In this document: piece by piece, positions 37,401 to 48,729 of the stretch
How the letters are laid out: every line of letters starts with the position of its first letter
Numbering within the stretch: position 1 is the stretch's first letter
From: Spironucleus salmonicida
Taxonomy: Eukaryota > Fornicata > Diplomonadida > Hexamitidae
DNA length: 64,000 nt
Direction: 5' to 3'
NCBI GenBank assembly: GCA_000497125.2
Contig: CM035323.1
Span: 566,001 to 630,000 of the forward strand
Position numbers and translations under genes: made by a program
Notes under the pieces: model-generated
Told to the model about the DNA's origin: nothing
Seen by the model: the letters and a program-made list of their open reading frames with translations, nothing else
The model's database searches: none

Positions 37401-39029
37401 AATATTAAACTTATTTTAAATAAATCAGAATATTATAACACAAAAGACATTCATATGCTAAAATTAAATGAAAAAGAAGTTACTGATGATTAATTACGAC
37501 TTTTATTGTAAGCATTTATAAAAATTAAAGATAAACAACAAAATATTTAACCTATTATGGAATTTACATCTATTAAAGATCAGTGTTGTTTAGTATTGGA
37601 AATTACAAAACAAAATGATTTTATCGATTCTATTACTCTACTGATTCCAGGTTTCTAAAATAAACTGTCTGATGAAATGTCAAATCTTATTTTTAGATTT
37701 GATAAGACTTTAATTTAAATGTAAAATCTCGTTTTATCTACAAAATTTTAGGTGTCTTTTACATAGCTTTAGTTGATTCATAAAGATAATAGTAAACTTA
37801 TTATGGATCTTAATCTCGGCAAATCATACTTAAATTTAATAATTTAATAATAGGAAAATAGTCTAGTGCTACAAATTGGAGATTTTATTGGGTCCTTTGC
37901 CATAACTACAGTGTAATCTATTTCCAAAATTTTATCTTCAATTATTTTCGAGTCAAAGTCTTATTGGAATGTCGGATAGTAGACAATTGAGCAGTCATCC
38001 CTATTCATTTTGCCTGATTATATTCATGGTTTGAGCAATCAGTCGAATACATTAGAAGATATTGCAAATCAATTAAAAAGTAGCTCTGTTTTTAAGTCAC
38101 CTAAACGATAATAATCAAAACTATTTTTATCTGAAAATATCAATAATACTATTTTAAAATCAAAAATAATCAAATAGTTTTAGGTTAAAAATAACTTATC
38201 TTTGTAACTGTGCTTTAACAAAATTGTTATTAGTTTAAGCTAATATTCATTACAAGATAAACTATTAATATTTTTGAAGTTTTCAGATACTACTGTGCAT
38301 ATCAAATCTGTAGTATATCCATAGGATTCATATGATTGTCAAATTATTGATTTTTCATTACCTTAAATTTAGCGGTATAATTTTATAAATAATAGAATAG
38401 ATCTATAGTTTTCTTTAAAAACAAAATAGATTTTGCTTTAGTTAATTGATGTATTTGATAGACTAAACTCATTAGAAAATATTGAATAACTTTAATAATA
38501 AAAAAAAATTAAAGTATCGACGGTGGTTCAATTAAACGATAGTTACTGGTCAGTCCACTCAACGAATGCACTTAAATTGAATAATTTATAAAAAACAGTT
38601 TCTTATGCAACTTTTGCTTAAATATTTTCAAACCCAGGAAAATTTATTGTCGGTGATAATATACTTAGAATTTCAGAGATGATAAGCTAAATGATTAAAG
38701 ACATAAAGTGTTTTATACTTACAATTTAAAAATAAGTATTAGACAAAGAAGTAATAGTTAAAGAAGATGTTGATACGTTTTTTAATAACTGCCTAATATT
38801 AGAATAAAATGGTGAATATTACTTTTTAAAAGATACAAAGTTTAAAAATCTAGATTCTCTATTTCCAACGTTAGATATTTTGGGAAAATGCACTGGAATT
38901 GTTGAATTGATTACTAAAAATATTTCAGGTATATAAAAGTTAATCGAAACCAAAATTGATAACGTAAATACATTTTGTGTTGAAATTAGTTAAGCTGTAG
39001 ATAAATTTGCAGATATGCTACTAAAATGA
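28419..39029 (+). CDS. BLTP1/Csf1-like bridge lipid transfer protein, 3,536 aa
   Basis: A single frame of 3,537 codons without TGA, using TAA/TAG hundreds of times. The N-terminus has a hydrophobic membrane anchor at about residues 17-36 (FYSFIVVLLLYAQLF). Right after it comes a segment like the start of the first RBG unit of BLTP1/Csf1/Tweek: YITIRNMRLGLFSLSL, then an ETFSIEIADVLIKY strand. The rest is long, strand-rich and repetitive in character, as expected for a hydrophobic groove that moves phospholipids between ER and other membranes (family knowledge). Length lies between yeast Csf1 and animal BLTP1. VPS13, ATG2 and BLTP2/3 are alternatives; the N-terminal anchor favours BLTP1 or BLTP2. 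Extremely AT-rich throughout, without a GC switch. Confidence 0.65.
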
Positions 39030-39612
39030 GACTAAGTTTTTAAGTTATGATTATATTATGTTTTTATTACTATTTAAATATTATTTCGTAAGCCTGACTG
39101 AAGCTAACACTAATTCATAAAAATGCTAAATAACGAAAAATTCTGATTTATAGTTCAAATTTATTTCTCATATTGCTAAACATTAACGCAAAAGATACAA
39201 ATTTTAATTATTGTTAAGTTTTAATAAGATTAAAATGATAAATACTAGTACTTTAGTAAATACTGAAAGATAAACTTACTGTAATAAGAAAATGTAAACG
39301 GAAGACGCCTTAATAATAGGTTAAATTATTCATATATAGTGCAAAGTATAATCCCATTTAATAGACACATTACACTTATATTTGAATCGCTATTTATAAT
39401 ATGTGTTGATATTATTTCACTATATAATCTCATCCACTTTTTTAAATTTATATCCAATAACGTAATAAATGTAACTCCAATTATATATTAAATATTAACC
39501 CATCATAGTTAATGCAATTTATATTTATGCATTTGCGCATATATTTCCAATATAGATTATACTTATTGGTAAACTAGCTGATATTATGTAATTATAGAGT
39601 AGTTTATAATAT
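39030..39612. other. Intergenic, AT-rich
   Basis: About 580 bp between convergent genes. A plus-strand frame from 39237 is open for more than 120 codons and into the antisense of the kinase gene, but its product is Ile/Leu/Tyr-rich and unmotivated. No RNA gene recognised. Confidence 0.5.
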
Positions 39613-40302
39613 TCATTTTTTAATATCGTCTAGGTTCTTATTCAAATAATATTCTAATTTTTCAATATCCTCACACATTTATAGCCATTATCTTCTCAAA
39701 TTATTAATTTAATTTCCATATTTTTATAATTAATATTTTAAGATAAACTCTTTCACAATTTTTCTAGATTCAATATCAATCATTAGTTTTTAAGAATCTA
39801 CTTATGTTTAAATCTATGGTTAAGGTTTAAAAATTTATTATTTATGATGCATAATATCTAATACCTCTTTTGCAATCTATACCGTGAATTTATCTTATGT
39901 ACAATATATAATAGCATCTGGCTCATCCTCCCATTATTAATAAATATTCATGATAGACTTATTTGGCACAGAGTCAGATCTATGACTATTTCGTTCTAAG
40001 ATAACATCCAAGTCACTAATTAACACAACAAAAACAATAGATTTTCTAAGCTTTTCACATATAACTTTCACCTTTTTTCTTGCTGAAGAATGTTAAAATG
40101 TATGCTCAATAATGAGTATTTTATTACTTTTATAGTTATTAATATAATCATAAAATAATTATCTGGCTACCTAATATTAATTTGTAAGTAAAAATGTATC
40201 AAATTGAAGTGATTCAAAATCACCAAGATTGAGCAGTGCTTTTAAAAGTGTTGACTTTCCAGTAGCTGGTAAGCCACATATACATATCATTATTTCAGAC
40301 AT
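39613..40302 (-). CDS. PSTK/KTI12-family P-loop kinase, PSTK-like
   Basis: 229 codons. The Walker A motif GLPATGKS is at residues 10-17. A strand ending IIEHTF near residue 65 replaces the LDDNF of relatives. Then comes the SDLDVILERNSHR segment (ERNSHR at 103-108) followed by VP and a WEDEP motif, closely paralleling the QRN-x-x-R...P...EKP region of PSTK. The C-terminus is helical. PSTK phosphorylates seryl-tRNA(Sec) in selenocysteine synthesis; KTI12 is the related Elongator-associated tRNA-binding ATPase (known). I favour PSTK, but the two share a family and cannot be separated with certainty here. Confidence 0.55.
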
Positions 40303-40420
40303 ATATTATAAAATATAATAAAGTAGATTTTTACTTTTTTGATGAAATGATTATTTACTAATATATGGTAATACTATTAATAAAAATTTCAAATTTGATT
40401 CAAAAGTACCACTCCCTGAC

Positions 40421-41638
40421 ATGTCCAACATTATTGTTAATAACATTCCTGAAAAATTCACTGTTGAGCAATTGTTTTCTCTCCTAGACTAAGCTAATAT
40501 TCCTTGCAGTAACAGGAATGTCAAGATTGTAAAATCTAACAGGACGACTCGTCAGAACTATACAGGTCGTTATTGCATCCTTAATTTAGAATCTGATGTT
40601 ATCGCTCAGACTGCCATTTAAGCCATCAATTAGATTGTTGTTACAGTTGAAAGCAAAGAAGTATAAATTCGTGCTATGATTTTCCTTCCTAATTTCCGTG
40701 CTCTTACAGAAGACCCTTCGCTTAATATTGTTGTCTATAATTTACCACTTGAGCTTTCTTCCTCCGATCTTTATGAAATTTTTGCTGATTTTGGTACTGT
40801 TCTTTCAACCTCTGTTAACAAGAAAGACACATCTAATATGGGATATGTTCTTTTTGATAAAGCTGAAACCGCAGTTAGAGCCATATAGGAAGCTGATGGT
40901 AAGTATCTTGGTCCTTCTAAGATTATTATCAAACCCTTCAGAACTATTGAGGATCGTCAGAGATATAATACTGAAATTCTTGTTTTTTCTGCTGGAGCTG
41001 CTACAACCTTTACCTCTGAAGCTGCTGCTTAACGTATTACCGAAATATTGCCATTTGTATAATTTGACGGTGATATTTGCATCAGGGATGATCCTAGACC
41101 TGCAGAAGTTAACTGTGGAGGCGCTGCTTGGATCTTTACTTGTAAAGATCATACAATGGCTGCTAGATTAATTAGTGAATTAAACGACATGTCCTATACT
41201 TTTGAAGGTGTTAATGAGCCATGCCGCTCTGTTCCTAAACTTTCCAAAGGCATGCTTGCTAAAGCAAAAGCATAGGAATAAACAAGAAACCGTGAATAAT
41301 TTTAAGAATCTGGAGCCAATGTTTAAGTATTTGGTCTCAAGATGAATACAACGGAAGCTGAAGTAAGATCTTTTATGGAAAAATTCGGTGACATTGAAAA
41401 TATCTCCGCCCCTCGTATGACTGCAGATATCGCTTAAGATCTCTTCCATTATAATGTTCTCTACAAGAACTCTAGCTAGGCTGAAAAAGCAATCGCCGAG
41501 GCTACTCAACTTGAGTAAAGCCTTCCCGAAAGACTTTCTGATAACCAGTTACGTGTAATCAAGTATACTGCTAAGAAGGAAGTTAAATCTACCACTAGAC
41601 GTGGTAAAGACCAGGAACAGAGATCTGGACCAATGTGA
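40421..41638 (+). CDS. Poly(A)-binding protein-like, four RRMs
   Basis: 405 codons, ATG to TGA. RRM1 is at about residues 1-80 (IIVNNIPEKFT as RNP2), RRM2 at 100-180 (IVVYNLPLEL and MGYVLFDKAE), a divergent RRM3 at 185-265, and RRM4 at 300-375 (VQVFGLKMNTTEAEV). A basic tail replaces the usual MLLE domain. Order and spacing fit cytoplasmic PABP, which binds mRNA poly(A) tails and contacts eIF4G (known). Gln is often CAG here and codons end in T/C, unlike neighbouring genes, suggesting high expression. It is divergent from the kinase gene with 118 bp between starts. Confidence 0.75.
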
Positions 41639-41684
41639 GCTGAAAGTGACAAATTAAATTTTAACATATATTTTCTTTCCTTTT

Positions 41685-42017
41685 ATGAATATTTTTACTA
41701 TAAAATTTAAAAATTTCGGATTTTTAGATTTAATTTAATTTGTAGCATAATATCGTGAATTACAGCAAGATGTACTTGTGGCCTTTCGACTGAAATTGGA
41801 GATTCTTTTCGATGAACCACTGATCTTAGAATGCTTAAGGAATCAAAATTTAAAATATTTGACTGTTTATCTAGCACTATCATTGGACGTATTCAAATAT
41901 CGAAAATATCTATTGGAACTGTTGTATGATTATAGAAAAATAATTGTTAATGGGACGATTCATCGAATGGATGAAATTGTAAATAAATACATATAAGGTA
42001 AGTAAATTTTCGAGTGA
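41685..42017 (+). CDS. Small helical protein, unknown
   Basis: 110 codons from the ATG at 41685. Residues 30-105 are rich in Leu/Tyr/Lys with helical periodicity. Near the end the DNA reads ggtaagt and 45 bp later ttaatatag, resembling splice sites, but joining them does not extend either flanking frame usefully. No family recognised. Confidence 0.5.
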
Positions 42018-42067
42018 ATTATATCAATATATAATAATTAATATAGGTGCTTTCATTCCGCAATAAA

Positions 42068-42559
42068 ATGCCGCCAAAAAAAAAGTAGGCAGTGTCAACG
42101 CGCCCTGCGTTTGAATATCTCCCTGTATTACCTCAATAATATGATAGATATATTTTACTGACACTTAAATTGGTTAGTTGGTCATATTTAAATTTTTCAG
42201 TAAGACTTCCTGTGAACACACCACTTGCTCACATTAAAAAGCTTATCATTTAGTCACATAAGCAAGCTTTACATTAAAGAAAACAATATACAGCTCATGC
42301 GTAAATTGGTAATTTTGATTAGCCTTTTTCAGTTATGACTGAACATGATTATGAAATATTATCATATTCGGTCAATCAGGACTTAAATCTTTATAAGGGT
42401 TCTCCTCTTACATGGCCTCCTCTTCCTGACGATGATTCAATGACTTTAGCAGATATAGGATTCAATGGATCTTGTGTAGATGAACCTTTAATTGAAGCAG
42501 ATTTATTTTATGATTTTTAGGCTTGTAGAATTATAGGTAATGGAAAAGAGAAAGTGTGA
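42068..42559 (+). CDS. Unknown protein with ubiquitin-like-fold pattern
   Basis: 163 codons. After a basic Met-Pro-Pro-Lys-Lys-Lys start, residues 35-65 show two strands then a helix (YILLTLKLVSW, NFSVRLPVNTPLAHIKKLII), and MTLADIGF near residue 135 resembles the last part of a beta-grasp fold. An IQ-free, acidic C-terminus follows. The fold is an inference from pattern only. Its TGA is separated by one base from the stop of the convergent gene. Confidence 0.55.
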
Positions 42560-42560
42560 A

Positions 42561-42761
42561 TCATTAAATTTTACTTAATTAATATAACTCTTCATATTTC
42601 AATAACCTTGTTCTATGCTGTTATTTTTCTAAATTCAAGTAATCTTCATCAGAGAAATAGTCGTTATCGTCTAAGTACTTACTAGAATCTTGATAAGATA
42701 CAATTATTTTTTATAATGGTTCATCATTTTCATGTTTTATTGGCTTATATTAAAGTTTCAT
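42561..42761 (-). CDS. Small acidic protein
   Basis: 66 codons from the ATG at 42761 to the TGA at 42561-42563. It contains an Asp/Glu/Tyr-rich stretch (SKYLDDNDYFSDEDYL). It is wedged between two genes with one base to the convergent stop. Coding is supported by composition and packing rather than homology. Confidence 0.5.
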
Positions 42762-42817
42762 TTTATAATAATATTAAGTGAAAACCCTATATAATAATTG
42801 TAATATGCATAATCACA

Positions 42818-43375
42818 TCATTCTTAGTTGTCTAGCTCTTCTTAAACAACGCTAAATTTTTTAATCCATAATTTAGCTTCCTCTAACTCTTTCTTTAAAT
42901 ATTTTTAGTCATTAAAAGAATGTATAGTCTAAACACTACAATCTAGTGTAGCATTTTTTAACTTAGTAATTGCTTTAGATAATTAAGTAGTATTTTTTTA
43001 TAACACAACCTTTGGCTGAGTTATACTCTGCTTATTAAATTTTATTTGTCTGTCCAACTACTAGTTTGTATATTTTAAAGTTTAAACTTAGTTTTTAAGA
43101 TCTTTTATCTGCAAATCTTTTTCAAATACTAGTGACTTAAGATAAATATCTTAAGAGGTAAACTAAGATGCCATTTACTAACTAAAATCTACTCTTTAAA
43201 TTGGTTATAACTATTTTTTTACTTAATCGAAATCATTTTTAACAGTACTCTGAAGATCTTAAAATTACTATTATATATTTACTAACTAGTCTTCTTTATA
43301 TGATAATAGTTCTGTTAATTAGCTAATATTATAAGATAGCTAAAGTAAAAATGATTCGTGACCAAGTTAGTCCAT
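42818..43375 (-). CDS. Coiled-coil protein
   Basis: 185 codons, ATG 43375 to TGA 42818-42820. Gln- and Lys-rich with heptad-like Leu spacing over most of its length and a C-terminal KKELEEAKLWIKKF helix. Gln is nearly always TAA/TAG. A structural or scaffold role is likely; no family recognised. Confidence 0.65.
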
Positions 43376-43418
43376 TATAGATATATTTTATTGTATATAT
43401 AATTTAATATTATATTAA

Positions 43419-43763
43419 ATGGACATCGACAGATATATTTTGATACTTTTACAATAATTTGGATTTAGTGATATTGATGAAAATGCATTAAATTTATTAA
43501 GAGAGGTTGGGAATACTTATTTTGATTTATGTGCTAGAAAGTCAGGCGTTTAACCTTCTATTGTACGAAATTTCAGATTCAATTTATCCCACTATGCGCT
43601 TTAGAATGCAGGTATGTCTATTAATTATTTGCTAAAGTATAATAGCCATTATGATTATCTTTCTGATCTGTAATAACCGTACTAAGCTTAAAAACAACTA
43701 ATGACTGTAGTACCTTCAAGTAAAGTATTTACTGGGGATATGACAGAAAAGTTGAATGAATGA
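43419..43763 (+). CDS. Histone-fold (BTP/TAF-like) protein
   Basis: 114 codons. Residues 1-75 match the bromodomain-associated histone fold: LQQFGFSDIDENALNLL, then REVGNTYFDLCARKS, then a third helix around residue 65. This pattern is typical of TAF3/TAF8/SPT7-type subunits of TFIID and SAGA (family knowledge). The short length fits a stripped-down protist form. Divergent from the coiled-coil gene with 43 bp between starts. Confidence 0.6.
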
Positions 43764-43893
43764 TTTGGAAACAGTATTTATTGCATATATTTTCATTAGT
43801 ATTAAAAACACGAATATTTATCTGGAAATAAAAGCTGATTAAAATAAATAATATATAATATTTAAAGTATATTGAAATTACCATTCCAATTTA

Positions 43894-44622
43894 ATGTAGT
43901 CTGAAGTTTTAGAAGAATCCTACTAGATCAAATTTATGGTTAAGTTAAGAAAATAAACATCGAAGGAGACAACTTATCGTAAAAATGATTTTAAAGATTC
44001 ATTCGTAGAAGTATCTTAGCCATCAAATAATATTGAATAATTGGTTACATAACTTAAATAAATTCCAACTGTTAATGAAAGATAGCGGGGAATTTTAACT
44101 ATATTTAGGAAAGGTATAGAGCCATTATGGGAAGATCCTAAAAATTAATTAGGATCAATTATTAGATTTTCTATGTTTTAAAGTAATAAAATTGATCCCA
44201 CATTATTAACAGCTGCTAGAAAATATGTCCCAGTAGTTGAAGATCAATAATCAATATTTTTGCTCCTATTTACGATAGTAGTAACAGGATAATGGAAGGA
44301 GCATTTAAAATAAGACAAAATTAATGGAATATATTTTAAAACAGATATGAATACAAGTACATTTGAAATATGGTGTAGTGGAGACAAAACAGCTGAAAAT
44401 TTGCGTCAATCTTTAATTAAATTACTAGATAGCATAGGAATATAAAGCACACATAATATAAACGATGTTTAAACAGTTGTTACACTAGCAGATACAGTAT
44501 AGATAACAAATATCAAAGGTGGAATAACGAGAGGCAAGAGCTTGTACAATAGTGAGAGTAGAGGTGAGTCTAGCAAAAGCAGTATGATGTATGGGGAAAA
44601 ATAGACAATTATGAGAAAGTGA
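43894..44622 (+). CDS. eIF4E cap-binding protein
   Basis: 242 codons. Diagnostic blocks: IEPLWEDPKN near residue 75, the QWKEH helix near 130, INGIYFKTDMNTSTFEIWCSG at about 143-163 (strand plus cap-proximal loop) and NLRQSL after it. eIF4E binds the mRNA 5' cap and recruits the translation machinery (known). The N-terminus is extended by about 50 charged residues and the C-terminus by a Ser/Gly-rich tail. Together with the PABP gene 2.2 kb away, both mRNA-end factors are present. Confidence 0.8.
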
Positions 44623-44825
44623 TGAGTTTGTTATAGATTATAATAGTTTGTTAGCATAATAATATTAAATACATCCCTCTATTTCATACTAGTCTTTATA
44701 GATCTTATTAAGTATTAGCGCCTTCTGCGTATCTACAGCTACTAAATCACTATTTTTAACAAAGCTTCGATCTAAAATAAAATAATCATATCTATATATT
44801 TGATATATATTCCACTTTAGCCAAA

Positions 44826-45596
44826 ATGAATTTGCGAAACCCCCTCTTATCACACATTACCTTAGCTAACTTCAACAGGAAATCGACAGCTGAATATGTA
44901 AGAATTATTGCATTATTCCGAATCCCTACACCATAATATCCCGCACATACTTCCATTCTCGAAGAAAATCCAGTAAACTATACAAATTTAGTCTCATCAA
45001 ATCAGCCAATTTCATATAAAACAACACTTCTGTTCAGTAGTCTAAATTACTATGGAGCTGATGTTTAGTAGCCCCAAACTAACGAAGCAAAAATGGAGCA
45101 TTTTTAGAAGAAATTTAATCTTTTACTTTAAAACGATTTTGCAGTAGAGAATCAAGTCAAATGTAACTTTCACAATAGCTAATATGCAAAATTATAAAAA
45201 TAGCTACTCCTCGACCTCGCAGAAGAACCGAAAAACCGAATTTATTTGCTATTCTTCGACTAGAAACATTTTAATTCACTTTTTGCGATTTGCGTGAAAA
45301 TTTTAAGGAGCGAAAAATCAAATTGTGCATCAATTATCATGCAGAATTTGCTCAACTTTTAGCCCAACAAGGAACTGATCGGCATCATAATCTAAGAGTT
45401 TTCTGGCGAAAATGGAGCGAATTTTGCCAGCATTTTCCGAACAATTTAGACTAAAAAAATTCTCTAACTACTTTTCAAAATGATAGATGCTTCCAAGCTG
45501 AAAGAGGCAGTTTTGCAAGAGCTCAGATCAGTCGATTTTAGCAATTTTGATTGGGACGAAACGATAGAAATTTTAAGAGAAATTGGAGGCGAGTGA
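44826..45596 (+). CDS. Helical protein, unknown
   Basis: 256 codons. It begins MNLRNPLLSHITL and is largely helical in pattern, with an Asp/Glu-rich end. GC content rises toward the 3' third, as in other genes of the window. No motif recognised. Confidence 0.6.
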
Positions 45597-46270
45597 GTGA
45601 AATTTCCAAGTAGCGGTAGAAATTCGAAGGAGAATAGTATAATTTTGACATAATAGGTTAATTATATATTTTTTATCGCTGGAAACGCTTGGTATTTTGT
45701 ATGTTAGCGGTAACTTAAGTTATTTTGCGTTCTTGAAACTACGATTTAGATAATGAAATAGAAATGGATAAAATGTATATTGGGCTAAATAATAGATAAT
45801 AGTACAATTTCAAGCATTTTGCACGATTGTGGAGCCTTAATTCATCGTTTTGTGGGAATATTAAAATGTTATTTTTAAAGATTATATAATATAGGAAATA
45901 AGGAGAGAATAGCTAGATATTACTAGTTAAATCTCTAGCTGTTGTAGTTTCTATAAAAAATTACGTTGTTTGATGTAACTAGTTACTAAGGGTGTAATTA
46001 AGAAAGCCAAACAGACTTAAGTTATGATTATTATTATTAATATTAATACTAACAACATAAAAATAATATTTAAAATTAGTTTTTGATTTCTTCCGGAAAA
46101 AAAATTATAGGTCGAATAGAATAAATAGCTATAATTTTAATTTGTCAAGAGAATAAAAACTATGATGTAAAGTTATGCTATCAATCTAATATAATTTAGC
46201 TAACTAACAAATACATAAATATATTTAATAATTATATATAATTATGATGTAAATTTAAAAATCACTATAA
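45597..46270. other. Intergenic, AT-rich
   Basis: About 670 bp. No coding frame or RNA gene supported on either strand. The last bases (from the ATG at 46244) may belong to an extended N-terminus of the next gene. Confidence 0.55.
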
Positions 46271-46504
46271 ATGTATTCCCTGGATATGAGGCTGAGAGGA
46301 ATGTTTGTTTAACAAGAATAAGAGAAGACAGTAATTATCAAGTAGTTTGACTTCGACAACATGCAGTTTTCGTCTAGAAAGATTAGAATATATGATGATT
46401 ACAAGACTCCATAATTACCAGTTACTCTAATGTCTTCCCGTTTATAATTCTAAAGAAAACCAAGAAGTTCTATAAGAAGTTCAAATTACAGTAAATATAT
46501 GTGA
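46271..46504 (+). CDS. Small Arg/Ser-rich protein
   Basis: 77 codons from the ATG at 46271; an in-frame ATG at 46244 would add 9 residues. The product has repeated Ser-Ser-Arg and Arg-Ser patterns and aromatic-acidic clusters (DFDNMQF, YDDYKTP), like small cytoskeleton-associated proteins. No family recognised. Confidence 0.5.
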
Positions 46505-46701
46505 AGTTTAGTTATAAATCGTATTTTAATTTTACTATTTTAAAAATTAGATAATTTTCATACTTAACATAAAATCATATTAATTGATTCTATAATTCCC
46601 TCAAATACATCATTTACCACTTATGACTACAAAATTCTATTGTTTTTCATTTAAATATAAAATCCTATATTATAATATGTTATAATTAATAGTTCTTTAA
46701 A

Positions 46702-47328
46702 ATGGAAATCTCAGCAACTTAAATGCGCAAAATTACTGACTAGTCACGGTTTAATATTCCTAAACGTTCACTACCAGAAATAAAAACCCGCAAGTTGACA
46801 TGGTCCTTAGAATTTTCTAAACGATCAAATGCAAATTCTTCAAGGTTATAAGAGCTAGCGTCCCCTAAAAAGCCGTCTTATGCATATCCGGAAAATGGAG
46901 ACTATAATCCAGGTACAGGAATACGCTACTTAAAGACTACGTAGTCACGATCTATATCTCCTAAGTTATAACCGCCAAAAGACGTAGAGCGCGCACCGTC
47001 TCCGAACACATACAACCCTATAATCTAGAAGACTGTAGTGTTCGCAAAAATTCGAAGTTCTCCTTTGAAGAATGAATTTGAGGCAGCAGCACAACGTGCT
47101 AACCATGTGGGGCCAGGTTGGTATAATCCGGAGGTTGGCGCAGAGTTTTAAAAATAAAACGTGGGATTTACACTAAAAAGTAGGGTCAAGAGTTAAGAAA
47201 ATGCTGTGTATAGTGATACGTTATATGGATAGGAAATATACGACAGCATTCGGTTTTTAGAGGGCGGTGAAACGCGTAAAATTAATCAAAGCGATAGGTT
47301 CAGATACGAGAAAGTGTTGAAAGATTGA
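46702..47328 (+). CDS. SHIPPO/STPG-like protein 2
   Basis: 208 codons. Basic, Pro/Ser/Tyr-rich, with repeat-like blocks YNPGTGIRYL, PSPNTYNP and VGPGWYNPEVG. The spacing fits degenerate SHIPPO repeats of axonemal microtubule-associated proteins. It may be functionally related to the protein at 15082. Confidence 0.65.
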
Positions 47329-47626
47329 TTCATGTATGGTATTTTATTAACATATATTGAGTATTTTTTTCTGTTTTAACTATATATGATTAGAAAGCAA
47401 TGCTGATAACTAAGGATAATTATTTGAATAGGGTTTGGTATAAATGATATTATTTAATTTACCATCAGTCTGGATGATTTCCTTAATAAGTATCATTTAT
47501 ATCATATAAAAACTTAACAAAACGATTCCGCTAAATATGTTTAAAATAAAACAATCATTAGAATATAGTTATTAGTATAATAACTATATTTACTCTTTCG
47601 TATTTCTAAATCAACCATTCCTTAGA

Positions 47627-48724
47627 ATGGAAATTATTACTATTGATGCTGTCATTCGTAGTTAAAGTAATGATAAGATTTAAAGAGTTATTTCACTTGG
47701 ACCTATTAATAACTATTAGTTAGAATAATTAGATTCTTTTATAGATTTGATTTGGCCATTAGATTAAGTACCTTAATCCGCTAAAGATCTAGAAAGCGTC
47801 CTGTTTAAGGCGCCAAAAAAGCTTATTTAGATACAAGATAGTTTTAAATCTACTTAAGAGATTTTAGATTTTGTTAAGTTAGATTAGTTATTATAGTTAG
47901 ACCACCAGGAGCGCTAAAAATTCTTAAACAAATTACTTTACCCTAGAGACAATTCTCAGTTTGCATTTTTACCTCCAGTTTTTGTATCTAAAAAAGAGCG
48001 TACTTATGATTTTTATCTTTGTTTGGTACCTCGTCCAGCGCTCGGCTGTGAGCATTTAGAGAGTTCGACAACTTTTTGTAAACTATGTGATATTGATGAA
48101 AAGTTGTGCCGAAGATGTAATTAAATCAAATGTAATTGCTTAAAAGGCAAAAACTGTGAATGTGGAGCTTCTTATTGCGGAGAAGGTTGTTCGTGCAAAG
48201 TTTAGTCAAAGTGTCAGTAATGTTAGAATGATATACTTGAATCATAATAGGCTATTAAGCTTATTTGTGGCTGTTAAGTCCACTCTTTCTGTTATCCTGC
48301 AGTAATTGTGAAAGGTACTTGTTAAATCTGTGACAAGGACTGTATCCAAGGTTATGAGACTGCTTAATTGTAACTTGAAGCATTTAGAGAGTTTGTTGAA
48401 GATTGTAGACCAAAATGTTGCGACGATAAGCATATTATTTTATATAGTTACAAGTGCTCATCATGCTAGGAAACTTCAGTTGATACTAGACCATGGATGT
48501 GCCATAGCTGTGGTAGTGTTAATTTAGTCTTTGTAGAGTTTATTGAAGTATCTATGGAAAATGCTATAGAATTTTTCAAAAATGAATTTAAAGGTGACAT
48601 TGGAGGTGCTATTCAAATATTCTGTGATTGGGCGAGTTCTAAGTTTGTGCTTTATGACTAATTTCTCAACTTTGAGGATGAGGATTGTGAAGAAGCTTTC
48701 GAGATGGAAGGTCAAGAAGAATGA
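47627..48724 (+). CDS. Cys-rich zinc-binding protein, unknown
   Basis: 365 codons. The N-terminal 130 residues are helical without motif. Residues 145-300 contain many Cys pairs of the C-x2-C, C-x-C and C-x4-C kinds (CKLCDIDEKLCRRC, CNCLKGKNCECG, CQICDKDC, CSSCQETS, CHSCG), likely coordinating several zinc ions in RING-like or ribbon modules. The tail is acidic. A ubiquitin-ligase role is possible but not supported by a canonical RING spacing. Its stop is 5 bp from the convergent ankyrin-like gene. Confidence 0.7.
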
Positions 48725-48729
48725 AAATT

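Noticed and set aside
41997-42050. Possible 50-bp intron (ggtaagt ... aatatag)
   Set aside because: Joining the ends gives a short frame ending at once in TGA and does not link the two neighbouring genes.
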